A stretch of DNA of 64,000 nt from Nocardiopsis listeri NBRC 13360 (GCF_001570765.1 NZ_BCSH01000017.1:1-64000), one strand, 5' to 3'; shown: positions 1-9,907, numbered from the stretch's first letter. The notes: a model not told the origin generated them from the sequence alone. Numbers and translations: made by a program.

Positions 1-41
1 ACCGAGACGTTCTCGGGGCCCGCGGGTACTGATGTGCTCGG

Positions 42-1859
42 CTACTCGGTGTCGCCGGCCAGGCGCGCGAGTTCCTCGTCGACCACGGACGGGTCGAGCT
101 TGGTGAACAGCGGCTCCGGACGACTCAGCGGGGTACCCGGGACGATCGGCGTCGAGGCCCACCGGGCGTCGTTGTCGACGTAGTCACCGGTGATGACCGG
201 GTAGTCCACCTTCTCCTCGGAGTCACCGATGGTGTCGTGTCCCGACTCGATCCGAGGCATGCCGGTCCAGGTCCCCGTGCCGCCCAGCATCGCGTACACC
301 TTGTTGGCGGCGACGGGCAGGAACGGGGTGAGCAGGGTGTTGGCGTCCTGGACCAGCTGCAGCGCCACGTGCAGGACGGTGGCCATCCGCTCGGGGTCGG
401 TCTTCTTCAGCGCCCAGGGAGCCTGGTCGGAGATGTACTTGTTGGCCTCGGCGACGGTGCGCATGGCCTCCTGCAGGGCGGCCTTGAACTGCGAGCGCTC
501 CAGGCGGACGCCGACGGTGTCGAAGGCGGCCTTGGAACCGGCCAGGACCTCGCGGTCCTCGGCGGTGAGTTCACCGGCCTCGGGGATCTCACCCAGGTTC
601 TTGGCGGCCATGGAGATGGACCGGTTGACCAGGTTGCCCCAGGCCGCGACCAGCTCGTCGTTGTTGCGGCGCACGAACTCGGCCCAGGTGAAGTCGGTGT
701 CCTGGTTCTCCGGGCCGGCGGCCATGATGTAGTACCGCAGCGCGTCGGCGGAGTAGCGCTCCAGGAAGTCGCGCACGTAGATCACCACGCGGCGCGAGGA
801 GGAGAACTTCTGTCCCTCCATGGTGAGGAACTCGCTGGAGACCACTTCGTTGGGGACGTTCAGCTCGCCCAGCGTTCCGACCTCGCCGCCCCGGTCGCCC
901 TTACCGCTCGCGCCGAGCAGGATGGACGGCCAGATGACCGAGTGGAAGACGATGTTGTCCTTGCCCATGAAGTAGAAGGACTCGCTGTCCTCCGTCTGCC
1001 ACCAGCGCTTCCAGGCGTCGGGCTCGCCCACGCGCTCGGCCCACTCGATGGACGCGGACAGGTAGCCGATGACCGCGTCGAACCACACGTACAAGCGCTT
1101 GTTGGCGTTCTCGCTCCATCCCTCCAGCGGGATCGGCACACCCCAGTTGAGGTCACGGGTGACCGCGCGCGGCTGCAGGTCCTCCAACAGGTTCAGGGAG
1201 AACTTGAGGACGTTGGGTCGCCATTGGTCCTCCTTGCCCTTGAGCCACTCGGTGAGGATCTCGGCGAAGGCCGGCAGGTCGAGCATGAAGTGCTCGGTGT
1301 CCGCGAACTCGGGGGTCTCCCCGTTGATCCGGGACCGCGGCGAGATCAGGTCGATCGGGTCGAGCTGGTTGCCGCAGTCGTCGCACTGGTCACCGCGGGC
1401 GCCGTCGTAGGCACAGATGGGGCAGGTGCCCTCGATGTAGCGGTCCGGCAGGGTCCGGCCGGTGGAGGGGGAAATCGCCCCCTTGGTGGTGCGAGTGAAG
1501 ACGTATCCGTTGTCGTGGAGCGTGGTGAACAGTCGCTGGACCACGGAGTAGTGATTGCCGGTGGTGGTGCGGGTGAACAGGTCGTAGGACAGGCCGAGGG
1601 CGACGAGGTCCTCGGCGATGATCCGGTTGTAGCGGTCGGCCAGCTCGCGGGCGCTGACGCCCTCCTGGTCGGCCAGCACCTGGATGGGGGTGCCGTGTTC
1701 GTCGGTACCGCTGACCATCAGCACGTTGTTCCCCGACATTCGCTGGAAGCGCGAGAAGACGTCCGAGGGAACCCCGAAACCGGAGACGTGGCCGATGTGG
1801 CGCGGGCCGTTGGCGTAGGGCCAGGCGACCGCGGTCAGGATGTGGCGATTCGACGACAT
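42..1859 (-). CDS. metG: Methionyl-tRNA synthetase
   Basis: This is a complete 605-residue class I aminoacyl-tRNA synthetase that charges tRNA-Met with methionine in the cytoplasm. The HIGH signature is at residues 21-24, and the KMSKS loop appears as KFSSS at 351-355. Four cysteines (146, 149, 159, 162) form the zinc knuckle of the connective peptide. The length fits the form without a C-terminal tRNA-binding EMAP domain. The ATG start gives the expected N-terminus, and a TAGGCT box ends 6 nt before it, so the mRNA may be leaderless. It is transcribed away from the secDF region. Identification is secure. Confidence 0.97.
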   Translation of the reverse strand: MSSNRHILTAVAWPYANGPRHIGHVSGFGVPSDVFSRFQRMSGNNVLMVSGTDEHGTPIQVLADQEGVSARELADRYNRIIAEDLVALGLSYDLFTRTTTGNHYSVVQRLFTTLHDNGYVFTRTTKGAISPSTGRTLPDRYIEGTCPICAYDGARGDQCDDCGNQLDPIDLISPRSRINGETPEFADTEHFMLDLPAFAEILTEWLKGKEDQWRPNVLKFSLNLLEDLQPRAVTRDLNWGVPIPLEGWSENANKRLYVWFDAVIGYLSASIEWAERVGEPDAWKRWWQTEDSESFYFMGKDNIVFHSVIWPSILLGASGKGDRGGEVGTLGELNVPNEVVSSEFLTMEGQKFSSSRRVVIYVRDFLERYSADALRYYIMAAGPENQDTDFTWAEFVRRNNDELVAAWGNLVNRSISMAAKNLGEIPEAGELTAEDREVLAGSKAAFDTVGVRLERSQFKAALQEAMRTVAEANKYISDQAPWALKKTDPERMATVLHVALQLVQDANTLLTPFLPVAANKVYAMLGGTGTWTGMPRIESGHDTIGDSEEKVDYPVITGDYVDNDARWASTPIVPGTPLSRPEPLFTKLDPSVVDEELARLAGDTE

Positions 1860-1865
1860 GCCCCA

Positions 1866-1871
1866 AGCCTA
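1866..1871 (-). promoter_or_regulatory. Candidate -10 box of metG (leaderless)
   Basis: On the minus strand TAGGCT stands 6 nt before the metG ATG, with no Shine-Dalgarno sequence between. That spacing would place the transcription start at or next to the start codon. No convincing -35 was identified. Confidence 0.5.
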
Positions 1872-2141
1872 AAGCCGGCCGGGGTGTCCGCGGGCCGCAT
1901 CCCTGGCCACGGCGCCGATTCCCCGATGTGACGGCGCTTCCCACCCCTTCCCCCCTCTCCTCCGATCCGGGGTTCCCGAACGGTCGATCGCACACGTTCC
2001 GGCAACGGTTGTCCACAGGGCGGCCGGCAGTGATTCCCCGGGGTGGGCCCCTGCCCTTATGCTCGGCTCAACGACGTCGAGTGCCACCGGGGCACCGACG
2101 CGGAACGACAGAGAGCGACCCTCCAACCCGGTCCCGAGGCG

Positions 2142-2600
2142 GTGGTCACCACGGATACCCGTGCCGTACCCCGTCCTGCCCGGAACACCGCGTCCCTGAT
2201 CGCCGGCGTGGTGTTGATGGTCGTGCTGTCCTTCCCCTTGGCCGCCGCGCCGTCCGGTGACGGGGAGGCCCTCCCCTCCTCGGTCGGTTCGGCCGACACC
2301 CCGGCGACCACCGCCGATTCCGGCTCCTCCCCCTCCGCCAAGGAGGCGGGCAAGGAGGTCGGGCCCTATCTCGACCCACAGACGGTCGCGCTCGGGCCGC
2401 CCGCTGCCACCTGCGATCAGCGGTTGGTACTGCGGGACCTGCCCGACGCGGTCCCCTCTTGCGCTCTGCGCCTGGCGGTGTGGGACCAACCCTGGTGGCC
2501 GCTGCCCCTCCCCCTTCACGACCCCGTTCCCGAACGGGTCGACACCGAGGGGCTGCCATCCACTCGGGCGCCCCCTCTCACCGCGTACACCACCGTCTGA
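2142..2600 (+). CDS. Small membrane-anchored or exported protein of unknown function
   Basis: I do not recognise this 152-residue protein. From the GTG at 2142 it begins with a short basic segment, then one strongly hydrophobic stretch (about residues 15-32, IAGVVLMVVLSFPLAAA) that could be an uncleaved anchor or a signal peptide. A Ser/Thr/Ala/Asp-rich linker follows, then a C-terminal part with two cysteines and many Pro and Trp residues. The GTG was preferred over an ATG at 2043 because the extra 33 residues look like translated spacer. It lies just upstream of secDF on the same strand. The codon pattern is only moderately convincing. Confidence 0.45.
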   Translation: MVTTDTRAVPRPARNTASLIAGVVLMVVLSFPLAAAPSGDGEALPSSVGSADTPATTADSGSSPSAKEAGKEVGPYLDPQTVALGPPAATCDQRLVLRDLPDAVPSCALRLAVWDQPWWPLPLPLHDPVPERVDTEGLPSTRAPPLTAYTTV

Positions 2601-2743
2601 CCACCCCCGGTCGGCCCTCACCCGTCTCGTACGGGTCCGGGCCCTCGCACCCCCCGTTCGGTCCCGGGCCTCGCGCCGCGCGCGAGCCGTCCGGTGCCCG
2701 GGCACGCGACCGGTTCCACCATCCGCAGTGAGAGGTTCACCCC

Positions 2744-5392
2744 TTGTCCAGTCAAACGGGAGCGGGAGCGCGCTGGACACGCGCGCTCATCTCCCTCCTC
2801 GTCATCCTCGTCGCGTTCGGCGCGGCGTGGTTCATCCCACCGCGCCTGGGTCTCGACCTGAGCGGCGGTACGCAGATCGTCCTCGAAACCCAGGACGGCC
2901 CCGACGGCACCGCCGCCGACTCGGAGAACACCGACAAGGTCGTCGAAGTGCTGCGTCAGCGCATCGACCGTCTCGGTGTGGCCGAGGCGAACATGTCGCG
3001 TTCCGGTGAGAACCGGATCATCGTCGAGCTGCCCGGCGTGCAGGACCCGGCGGAGGCCGCGCAGATCGTCGGCCAGACCGCCCAGCTGTCCTTCCACCCG
3101 GTTCTCGGTGTGGGCGAGTCCGGTGGCCAGGGCGTCCAGGCGCCCCAGGGTGGAGACTTCGCCAACCCGCCGGCCGACGAGGCCCGCGCCCCCTCCGACG
3201 GCGAGGGCGAGGCTCCCGCCGGCGGTGAGGGCGGCGAGATGACGCAGGAGGAGATGGAGGAGCTCCTCGGCGGCATGGGCGGCGACCCGGGCGGTGGCGG
3301 CATGCCCCAGGCGCCCGCCGGTCCCCCCGCGGAGAACCCCGAGGACGTCGCGCTGACCCTGCCCGACTCCGAGGGCACCATGCTTCAGCTGGGCGAGGCC
3401 GCCATCCAGGGCGACCGTGTCTCCAGCGCCGAGGCCGGCCTCGACCAGGTCAACCGCGCCCAGTGGGTCGTCAACGTCGGCTTCCGTGGTGAAGGCCGTG
3501 ACCAGTGGCAGGAGCTGACCGGTCAGGCCGCCTGTTTCCAGGAGGGTGACCCGCGTCGCCGCGTCGCGATCGTCCTGGACGACCAGGTCATCTCGTCCCC
3601 GCAGGTGACGGCGGAGACCGCCTGTGAGGTGGGCATGGCCGGCGGCCAGACCACCATCAGCGGTGACTTCAACAGCGAGACCGCCGAAGAGCTGGCCGTG
3701 CTGATCGAGGGGGGCTCGCTGCCGCTGCCGGTCACCGAGGTCCAGCGTCAGACCGTCGGCCCGACCCTCGGTGCCGCCGCCATCGAGGCCAGCGCCATCG
3801 CCGCCATCCTGGGCATCGCGTTCACCGCGCTGTACATCACGCTGGTGTACCGCATGGTCGGCTTCCTGGCCTCCCTGGCCCTGGCGTTCTACACCCTGAT
3901 CGCCTACGGCGCCCTGGTGGCCATCAGCGCCACACTGACGTTGCCGGGTCTGGCCGGTTTCGTGTTGGCGATCGGTATGGCCATCGACGCCAACGTGCTG
4001 ATCTTCGAACGGGCGCGTGAGGAGTATCAGCGCCAGCAACAGGTCTACGAGGCCAACAAGGCCTCCGGCATGAAGGAGTCCGACAAGGAGGGCAAGGACG
4101 GCAAGGAGACCGGTGCCCTGGCACGTCGCCGTCGCCGCGCCGTGCCTCCCAACCTGGAGAAGGCCTTCGTCCAGGGCACGCAGAAGGCCTGGAGCGCGGT
4201 CCTCGACACCAACGTCACCACGATCCTGGCCGCCGCGCTGCTGTTCTTCTTCGCCTCCGGCACCGTCCAGGGCTTCGGTGTGACCCTGAGCCTCGGCACC
4301 ATCGCCTCCATGATCTCCGCGCTCGTCATCGCGCGCGTGTTCGTGGAGTGGGCGGTGCGCCGGACCGTCATCAAGAAGCACCCCTCGATCAGTGGTATCG
4401 ACCGCATCGGCAAGGTCCGCACCTGGCTGGTCGAGAAGAACCCGCAGCTGATGAACTTCCGCCGCGTCGGGCTCATCGTCGCCGCACTGATCGTGGTCAC
4501 CGCGATCGCGGCGCCGTTGGTGCGCGACACCAACCTCGGTGTCGAGTTCACCGGTGGTCGCGTCCTGGAGTACGAGATCACCGGCGACCAGGACCTGTCC
4601 GTGGACGAGGCCCGAGGTGTCATCTCCGGGCTCGACTTCGCGGGTTCGGACACCGCGGTGGTCCAGGAGTCCGGTGACGGCGACCTGTCCGTCCGTACCG
4701 GCGACATCTCCGACACGGAGGCCGACGGCATCACCGAGGCCATCGCCGAGGAGACCGGGGGCGTGGACCTGGTCAGCGACGAGCTGATCGGGCCGAGCAT
4801 GGGCGACGAGCTGCGCAACCGGGCCCTGATCGCGCTCGGCGCGGCCCTGGCCCTACAGATGATCTACCTGGCCTGGCGTTTCCGCTGGTCCTTCGGTGTC
4901 TCCACCATGGTGTCGCTGGCCTTCAACATGGTGCTGGTCGTCGGCCTGTTCATCTGGCTCGGCAAGCCCATCGACGGGGTCTTCCTCGCCGCGATCCTGA
5001 GTGTCATCGGGTTCACCGTCAACGACTCGGTGGTGGTGTTCGACAGGGTGCGAGACGAGTGGGCGAAGGACGACAAGTCCTCGTTCACCGAGATCGCCAA
5101 CCGCGCGATCCTCAACACCCTGCCGCGTACGGTGAACACGACCGTCGGTGCGTGGATCATCCTGGTCTTCCTCACCTTCCTCGGTGGGTCCTCGCTCCAG
5201 GACTTCTCCATCGCCATGTTGGTCGGTCTGACCACCGGTGTGGTCTCCACCGTGTTCGTCGCGGTGCCGCTCGCCATCTGGCTGCAGAAGTGGGACAAGA
5301 CACCCGCACCGCACGTGATCAAGGAACGCAAGGCCAAGCAGAAGGTGGCGGCCAAGGCCGCCCGCGACGCGGACGACGGAGCGGTCGTCTAG
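2744..5392 (+). CDS. secDF: Fused protein translocase subunit SecDF
   Basis: SecD and SecF are joined in one 882-residue chain that would assist SecYEG/SecA export using the proton gradient. The SecD half has the first membrane helix, the RLGLDLSGGTQIVLE signature, the periplasmic P1 domain and a five-helix bundle with the IDANVLIFER motif. The SecF half starts near residue 560 with a new helix, the GVEFTGG signature and a second bundle ending in VNDSVVVFDRVRDEW. A Gly/Glu/Pro-rich insert of roughly 75 residues interrupts P1 (about residues 130-205). TTG is the likely start, behind a GAGAGG ribosome site. No yajC, apt or relA gene flanks it, so it may be a second SecDF separate from a canonical secD-secF locus. 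Confidence 0.93.
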   Translation: MSSQTGAGARWTRALISLLVILVAFGAAWFIPPRLGLDLSGGTQIVLETQDGPDGTAADSENTDKVVEVLRQRIDRLGVAEANMSRSGENRIIVELPGVQDPAEAAQIVGQTAQLSFHPVLGVGESGGQGVQAPQGGDFANPPADEARAPSDGEGEAPAGGEGGEMTQEEMEELLGGMGGDPGGGGMPQAPAGPPAENPEDVALTLPDSEGTMLQLGEAAIQGDRVSSAEAGLDQVNRAQWVVNVGFRGEGRDQWQELTGQAACFQEGDPRRRVAIVLDDQVISSPQVTAETACEVGMAGGQTTISGDFNSETAEELAVLIEGGSLPLPVTEVQRQTVGPTLGAAAIEASAIAAILGIAFTALYITLVYRMVGFLASLALAFYTLIAYGALVAISATLTLPGLAGFVLAIGMAIDANVLIFERAREEYQRQQQVYEANKASGMKESDKEGKDGKETGALARRRRRAVPPNLEKAFVQGTQKAWSAVLDTNVTTILAAALLFFFASGTVQGFGVTLSLGTIASMISALVIARVFVEWAVRRTVIKKHPSISGIDRIGKVRTWLVEKNPQLMNFRRVGLIVAALIVVTAIAAPLVRDTNLGVEFTGGRVLEYEITGDQDLSVDEARGVISGLDFAGSDTAVVQESGDGDLSVRTGDISDTEADGITEAIAEETGGVDLVSDELIGPSMGDELRNRALIALGAALALQMIYLAWRFRWSFGVSTMVSLAFNMVLVVGLFIWLGKPIDGVFLAAILSVIGFTVNDSVVVFDRVRDEWAKDDKSSFTEIANRAILNTLPRTVNTTVGAWIILVFLTFLGGSSLQDFSIAMLVGLTTGVVSTVFVAVPLAIWLQKWDKTPAPHVIKERKAKQKVAAKAARDADDGAVV

Positions 5393-5421
5393 CTCGCGCC
5401 TTCACAGGCCCAAGAGATGGG

Positions 5422-5456
5422 AAGGCCCCGAACCGCCTCGTGCGGCTCGGGGCCTT
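5422..5456. terminator. Bidirectional terminator between secDF and the AIM24 gene
   Basis: A 14-bp inverted repeat with one mismatch (arms 5422-5435 and 5443-5456, 7-nt loop) lies between two converging genes. The T-rich 3' flank is short, as is common in high-GC genomes. Confidence 0.7.
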
Positions 5457-5474
5457 CTCCTGTACGCGGTCCGT

Positions 5475-6137
5475 TCAGCCGTTGGTGGGGGTCGGTGCGC
5501 CCTCGGAGCCCTGGACGAGCACGAAGCCCTGCCCCTGCAAGGCGAGTTGGAAGGCCTCACCACTGCCGCGCCCGATGATCGCTCCGGCCTTGACCGTGCT
5601 GCGGATGTCGGCCTGTAGGGAAGTGCTCCAGGCGACGGCGGCCTGGGTGTCGACGAAGGTCGGCTGGTCCACGTTGAGCAGCACCGGGCTCCCGTGGCAG
5701 GCCACGGCGATCCGCCCCCGCCCGGTGAAGACCGTGTTGAAGAGTCCGCCGGCCACCATGCCGCCGAACCCCCGCACCTTCTGGATGTCCCAGTTCAGGG
5801 TGGGCTCGAAGGCCAGGACGTTGGCGCCGTTGACGGTGAGGGACTCCTCCTCCAGGTCGATCAGGTGCACGTCCCAGGCCTCGTGGGCCAAGAACACGTC
5901 CCCCTGCCCGGACACCTTCATCAGTGGCAGGCCCTCGCCCGTGAACGCCTTCTTCATGAACCGGCCGACGCCGCCCGCGCCCTGGTACGCGAATTCGATC
6001 CGCCCTTGGTAGGCGACCATCGATCCCTGTCGGGCGTAGAACTCACCGTTGAGCCCCACTCTCAGCATCTTGCGGTTCTGCGGGTGCATCCCCGGTTGCC
6101 GGGTCTCCTGGGCTTGTTGGAAGAGCTCACTGCGCAT
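5475..6137 (-). CDS. AIM24 family protein
   Basis: This protein of about 220 residues resembles the AIM24/DUF124 family, a beta-rich fold with internal pseudo-repeats whose bacterial role is unclear. Visible family features are the GMHPQNRKMLRVGLNGEF start region, the GRIEFAYQG strand, the repeated Gly-rich turns and a C-terminal SVKAGAIIGRGSGE-like region. The ATG at 6137 follows an AAAGAGG ribosome site, so it is preferred over an upstream extension to 6230 whose 31 residues look like spacer. It follows rsmI on the same strand with a gap of about 90 nt and could be co-transcribed with it. Confidence 0.85.
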   Translation of the reverse strand: MRSELFQQAQETRQPGMHPQNRKMLRVGLNGEFYARQGSMVAYQGRIEFAYQGAGGVGRFMKKAFTGEGLPLMKVSGQGDVFLAHEAWDVHLIDLEEESLTVNGANVLAFEPTLNWDIQKVRGFGGMVAGGLFNTVFTGRGRIAVACHGSPVLLNVDQPTFVDTQAAVAWSTSLQADIRSTVKAGAIIGRGSGEAFQLALQGQGFVLVQGSEGAPTPTNG

Positions 6138-6226
6138 GAAGGAATCCTCTTTCGTCACTTGGGCCTCAGCGCTGTTCGACGCACCGACCCGGGAGCCGGT
6201 TTCGCCGGCGCCCGGATCCGCCGAGG

Positions 6227-7102
6227 TCACTCCGCCTCGACGACACCGTGGACCAGGTCGTAGACACGGCGCTTGGGCACACCGGTCTCCTTGGCGACCC
6301 GGACGATGGCCTCCTTGCGGCGCATCCCCTCATCCTCCAGCTCCCCCACCGCGGCGATCAGGTCGGTGTCGCTCGTGGTCTCCGCACGGGGACGGGCGCC
6401 CTCCACCACCACCGAGATCTCGCCGCGCACACCATCGGCGGCCCACTCGGCCAGCTCGCCCAGGCCGCCCCGACGCACCTGTTCGTAGGTCTTGGTGAGC
6501 TCACGGCAGACCGCCGCCCGACGTTCGACACCGAACGCCGCGGCCATCGTCTGGAGGGTGGCCGCGATCCGGTGCGGGCTCTCGAAGAAGACCATCGTCC
6601 GGCGCTCGTCGGCCAACTCCTCCAGGTAAGGCCTCAGTCCCTTGCGCGGTGGGAACCCCTCGAAGCAGAATCGGTCGGTGGGAAGTCCGGAGACCACCAG
6701 GGCGGTGGTCACCGCCGACGGTCCCGGGATCGAGGTGACGGGGATCCCCTCCTCGGCGCAGGCCGCCGCCAGGCGGTAACCGGGATCGGACACCCCCGGC
6801 ATCCCCGCGTCGGTGACGACCAGGACCTCCTCGCCACGCCTCAGGTCGGCGAGGAGTTCGTCTCCTCTGCGGCTCTCGTTCGCGTCGTAGTAGGACACGA
6901 CGCGGGCACCGGACTCACCACCGAGGCGGATGCCCGCACGGGAGGCGAATTGACGCAAGCGACGTGTGTCCTCCGCGGCGATCACGCGCGCTCCCTCCAG
7001 CGCGTGCAACAGCCGAGGTGGCGCGTCCTCCAGGTTCCCGATGGGCAACCCGGCCAAGACGAGCCTTCCGCCCGGCTGTGTTCTCTCGACACCCTCAACC
7101 AC
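6227..7102 (-). CDS. rsmI: 16S rRNA (cytidine(1402)-2'-O)-methyltransferase RsmI
   Basis: This 291-residue SAM-dependent enzyme methylates the 2'-OH of C1402 in the 30S decoding centre. Family marks are the N-terminal LAGLPIGNLED loop, AEDTRRLRQF, the TDAGMPGVSDPG SAM-binding stretch, IPGPSAVTTAL and the FEGFPPRKG motif, all in the expected order for the tetrapyrrole-methylase fold. A GTG codon starts the chain. It is divergent from the protein mannosyltransferase gene, the same pairing found in mycobacteria, which supports both calls. Confidence 0.96.
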   Translation of the reverse strand: MVEGVERTQPGGRLVLAGLPIGNLEDAPPRLLHALEGARVIAAEDTRRLRQFASRAGIRLGGESGARVVSYYDANESRRGDELLADLRRGEEVLVVTDAGMPGVSDPGYRLAAACAEEGIPVTSIPGPSAVTTALVVSGLPTDRFCFEGFPPRKGLRPYLEELADERRTMVFFESPHRIAATLQTMAAAFGVERRAAVCRELTKTYEQVRRGGLGELAEWAADGVRGEISVVVEGARPRAETTSDTDLIAAVGELEDEGMRRKEAIVRVAKETGVPKRRVYDLVHGVVEAE

Positions 7103-7214
7103 TGTGATCCCCGTCCTGTCGCGCTACGGTTGGCCATGATCGAACCATCCGAAACCCGGTTTCACGGCCCGCCCGCAACGGACCTCCATCTCTGACCCCA
7201 ACCTACGAGCCGAG

Positions 7215-8852
7215 ATGACCACCACCGCACTTCCCAGCGAGGCCGAGCCCTCGCCCCCTCCGGCCGTGGCCCGGCCCTCCGACCTCCGTTCCCGCTTCGT
7301 GCCCCGCATGCCCACACCCGCCTGGCCGGGTTGGCTGGGCGCCGGCCTCGTCGCGTTGTTCGCGGGGGCGCTCAGGTTCTTCAACCTCGGGCGGCCGGAA
7401 CGGATCTACTTCGACGAGACCTACTACGCCACGGACGCCTTCGCCCTGTGGCGTTTCGGATACGAGCACGAGACCTTCGACAACTCGGACACCATGTTGG
7501 CCGAGGGCGATCCGAACATCTTCACCGGCGCGGGTGACTTCATCGTCCATCCGCCCGTCGGCAAGTGGATGATCGCGCTCGGCGACTGGCTGTGGACGCT
7601 GATGCCGTTCGGTTCGGCGGTCAGCCCCGAGGGTTGGCGGGTGGCCTCCGCCCTGGCCGGGATGATCTCCGTTCTCATCCTGGTCCGGCTCACCACCCGG
7701 ATGACCCGCTCCGTCCTGCTCGGCTGCACCGCCGGGCTGATCCTGGCCCTGGACGGCCTGCACTTCACCCTGAGCCGCATCGCCATGGTGGACATCTTCC
7801 TCACCCTGTGGATCCTGGCGGGGTTCACCTGTCTGGTGATCGACCGGGACAAGACGAGGGAGCGTCTGGTCCGCCTGGCGGAGGCCGGGGTCGATCTGAC
7901 CACGGTGGGTTGGCTGGGCATGCGCTGGTGGCGTCTGGCCGCCGGTCTGTGCTTCGGCCTGGCGGTCGGCACCAAGTGGTCGGCCCTGTTCTTCATCGCC
8001 GCCTTCGGTCTGCTCACCGTCGCCTGGGACTACGGTGCCCGACGCAGCGTCGGCCAGCGTCGTGTCCTCGGCCGTTGGCTGGGCGTCGACGCCGTACCCG
8101 CGTTCCTGCAGACCGTGGTGGTCGCCGGGATCGTCTACCTGGTCTCCTGGTCCGGGTGGTTGTTCACCCGCGGTGGTTACAACCGGGACTTCGCCGACGG
8201 TCTGGCCCCCGACCCGCTGCCGAACTTCGTGGCCGCGCCGTTGGAGGCCCTGTGGAGTCTGGTCGACTACCACGGCCGGATGATGAACTTCCACTCCGGC
8301 CTCACCAGCGACCACACCTACATCTCCGCGCCGTGGGAGTGGCTGATCATGCGCACCCCGGTGATGTTCCACTACAACGGGCAGGCCGTCGGGTGCGACA
8401 CCGGGAGCTGTGTGACCTCGGTGGTCTCCATCGGAACCCCGGTCATCTGGTGGGTGAGCATCATCGCCATGGTGGTGATGCTGGGCTGGTGGATCACCTT
8501 CCGCGACTGGCGGGCCGGCGCGGTGCTGCTCGCGGTCGCCGCCGGTTGGCTCCCTTGGTTCGCCTACCCGGACCGCCCGATGTTCCTGTTCTACGCGCTG
8601 CCGTTCCTGCCGTTCCTGGTGCTCGGCGTCGTGCTGATGCTGGGGATGCTGATGGGCGCGGGAGAGGACAGTCCGCGCTTCGCTCCGTACACACGCGCCC
8701 TCGGCGGAGTGGTCTTCGGTGTCGTGGTGCTGTTGACCATCGCGCACTTCGCCTACCTTTACCCGGTCCTGTCGGCCTATCCAATGCCGGACGACACCTG
8801 GGGCGATCGGTTGTGGTTCGAGGTGTGGATCTACGGGCGCGACGCCTCCTAA
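7215..8852 (+). CDS. pmt: Dolichyl-phosphate-mannose-type protein O-mannosyltransferase
   Basis: This 545-residue multi-pass membrane enzyme transfers mannose from polyprenyl-phosphate mannose to Ser/Thr of exported proteins. It belongs to the GT39 PMT family. The first loop carries the family acidic pair in YFDETYYATDA, and the HPPVGKWMIALG, LDGLHFTLSRIAMVD and GLAVGTKWSALFF motifs follow among about ten hydrophobic segments. The length fits actinobacterial PMT (Rv1002c type). The ATG at 7215 was chosen because the chain begins with a short polar Pro-rich tail before the first helix. Its position next to rsmI matches mycobacterial synteny. Confidence 0.94.
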   Translation: MTTTALPSEAEPSPPPAVARPSDLRSRFVPRMPTPAWPGWLGAGLVALFAGALRFFNLGRPERIYFDETYYATDAFALWRFGYEHETFDNSDTMLAEGDPNIFTGAGDFIVHPPVGKWMIALGDWLWTLMPFGSAVSPEGWRVASALAGMISVLILVRLTTRMTRSVLLGCTAGLILALDGLHFTLSRIAMVDIFLTLWILAGFTCLVIDRDKTRERLVRLAEAGVDLTTVGWLGMRWWRLAAGLCFGLAVGTKWSALFFIAAFGLLTVAWDYGARRSVGQRRVLGRWLGVDAVPAFLQTVVVAGIVYLVSWSGWLFTRGGYNRDFADGLAPDPLPNFVAAPLEALWSLVDYHGRMMNFHSGLTSDHTYISAPWEWLIMRTPVMFHYNGQAVGCDTGSCVTSVVSIGTPVIWWVSIIAMVVMLGWWITFRDWRAGAVLLAVAAGWLPWFAYPDRPMFLFYALPFLPFLVLGVVLMLGMLMGAGEDSPRFAPYTRALGGVVFGVVVLLTIAHFAYLYPVLSAYPMPDDTWGDRLWFEVWIYGRDAS

Positions 8853-9177
8853 CGAGTGGACCGCCCGGGGAACGGCCGAAACCGTTCCCCGGGCACAACT
8901 CCATTAGTCGCACAAGGGCGGGAAATCAACCTTCTCGAGTAGCCGAAACAGGACACTCGGATATCGGGGATTCATGGCCGAAAGGCCTCGGCAAGATCCC
9001 ATCCTCCCTGATACTGTCTGCAACTGGTTGCTGTTGTAGTTTCCATGGATGCCCGAGGCGCCTCGCGGAACTTCACGTGGGCGCTTGTCGATTCGGGTAT
9101 GACCCTTCTTCGGTCCGGCGCCCGGCGACCCGGGACCAGCAGGGTGCGGTCCCGCCGTAGTCCCCAAGGGAGAGCAC
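8853..9177. other. Gene-free stretch ahead of the cold-shock gene
   Basis: No coding sequence is supported here. It probably holds the promoter and a long 5' untranslated leader of the cold-shock gene. A perfect 12-bp palindrome CGAGGCGCCTCG is at 9054-9065, and the segment 8900-9050 is noticeably less GC-rich than the flanks. Confidence 0.5.
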
Positions 9178-9381
9178 ATGGCTCAGGGCACCGTGAAGTG
9201 GTTCAACTCTGAGAAGGGTTTCGGGTTCATCGCCGTCGAGGGTGGTCAGCCCGACGTGTTCGTTCACTACTCTGCGATCGCGGGCACCGGCTTCCGGAAC
9301 CTGGAAGAGGACCAGAAGGTCGAGTTCGACATCATCCAGGGCCCGAAGGGCCCGCAGGCGGCGGACGTTCGCACGGTCTGA
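9178..9381 (+). CDS. Cold-shock domain protein (CspA type)
   Basis: This 67-residue single OB-fold protein binds single-stranded nucleic acid and acts as an RNA chaperone. The RNP1 motif KGFGFI and the RNP2 motif VFVHYSAI are both intact, and the chain begins with the usual [12 protein letters not shown]. An AAGGGAGA ribosome site precedes the ATG. The gene-free upstream region of about 320 nt suits a leader-regulated csp gene. Which paralogue it is cannot be told from the window. Confidence 0.97.
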   Translation: MAQGTVKWFNSEKGFGFIAVEGGQPDVFVHYSAIAGTGFRNLEEDQKVEFDIIQGPKGPQAADVRTV

Positions 9382-9400
9382 CCGTCACACGTGCGTTTCC

Positions 9401-9433
9401 CCAGCCCTCCGCTCGCTTCGGGTGGGGGGCTGG
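9401..9433 (+). terminator. Putative terminator of the csp gene
   Basis: Arms at 9401-9410 and 9424-9433 pair over 10 bp with one wobble, 20 nt after the csp stop codon. There is no long T tract. Confidence 0.5.
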
Positions 9434-9562
9434 TTCGCGTTCAGGGCCCCGACGTGCTCCGAGAGCCACCGATGGGTGTTGGATGGGGACACGGTTACCC
9501 AAGCGTGGCGATACCGGTTAACCTGCTTGAAGCCGGTCAGCACCCGAAGGCGAGGACCATAC

Positions 9563-9874
9563 ATGTTCGGCATCAGCGGTGGAGAGTTCGTCGTCCTCCT
9601 CCTTCTCGCGTTGCTGATCTTCGGGCCGGACCAGCTCCCGAAGGCCGCGCAGCAGGTCGGACGCGTCCTGCGCCAGCTCCGTACCATGGCCAACTCCGCC
9701 TCCAACGACATCAAGGAGGGGCTCGGCCCGGAGTACAAGGACTTCGACGTCCAAGACCTCAACCCGAAGAGATTCATTCAGAAACACTTCTGGGAAGAGG
9801 AAGAGGAGACCGACAAGAAGCCGGTCTCCCGCCTGAACGGCAAGCGCCCGCCCTTCGACGACGAGGCCACCTGA
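9563..9874 (+). CDS. tatB: Twin-arginine translocase subunit TatB
   Basis: This 103-residue protein has the TatA/B fold: a short N-terminus MFGIS, one membrane helix, the FGPDQLP hinge and an amphipathic helix (AAQQVGRVLRQLR), then a charged tail. The acidic residue near the start of the helix (GGEF) and the longer tail favour TatB over TatA. It would form the TatBC receptor for folded twin-arginine substrates. The ATG at 9563 follows a CGAGGA ribosome site. The same frame is open upstream, but those residues do not look like protein. tatA and tatC are not in the window. Confidence 0.88.
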   Translation: MFGISGGEFVVLLLLALLIFGPDQLPKAAQQVGRVLRQLRTMANSASNDIKEGLGPEYKDFDVQDLNPKRFIQKHFWEEEEETDKKPVSRLNGKRPPFDDEAT

Positions 9875-9907
9875 GCCGACCTTCCTCCCGCTCCACCGGA
9901 CCGGTGC

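Noticed and set aside
237-1931. 564-codon open frame antisense to metG
   Set aside because: It is the mirror of a well-identified synthetase gene. Its translation is Gly/Val/His-rich without domain pattern, a common artefact at high GC.
9242-9562. Upstream extension of tatB
   Set aside because: The frame is open but overlaps the csp gene and encodes Arg/Ser-rich residues. The TatB N-terminus MFGIS with a ribosome site lies at 9563.
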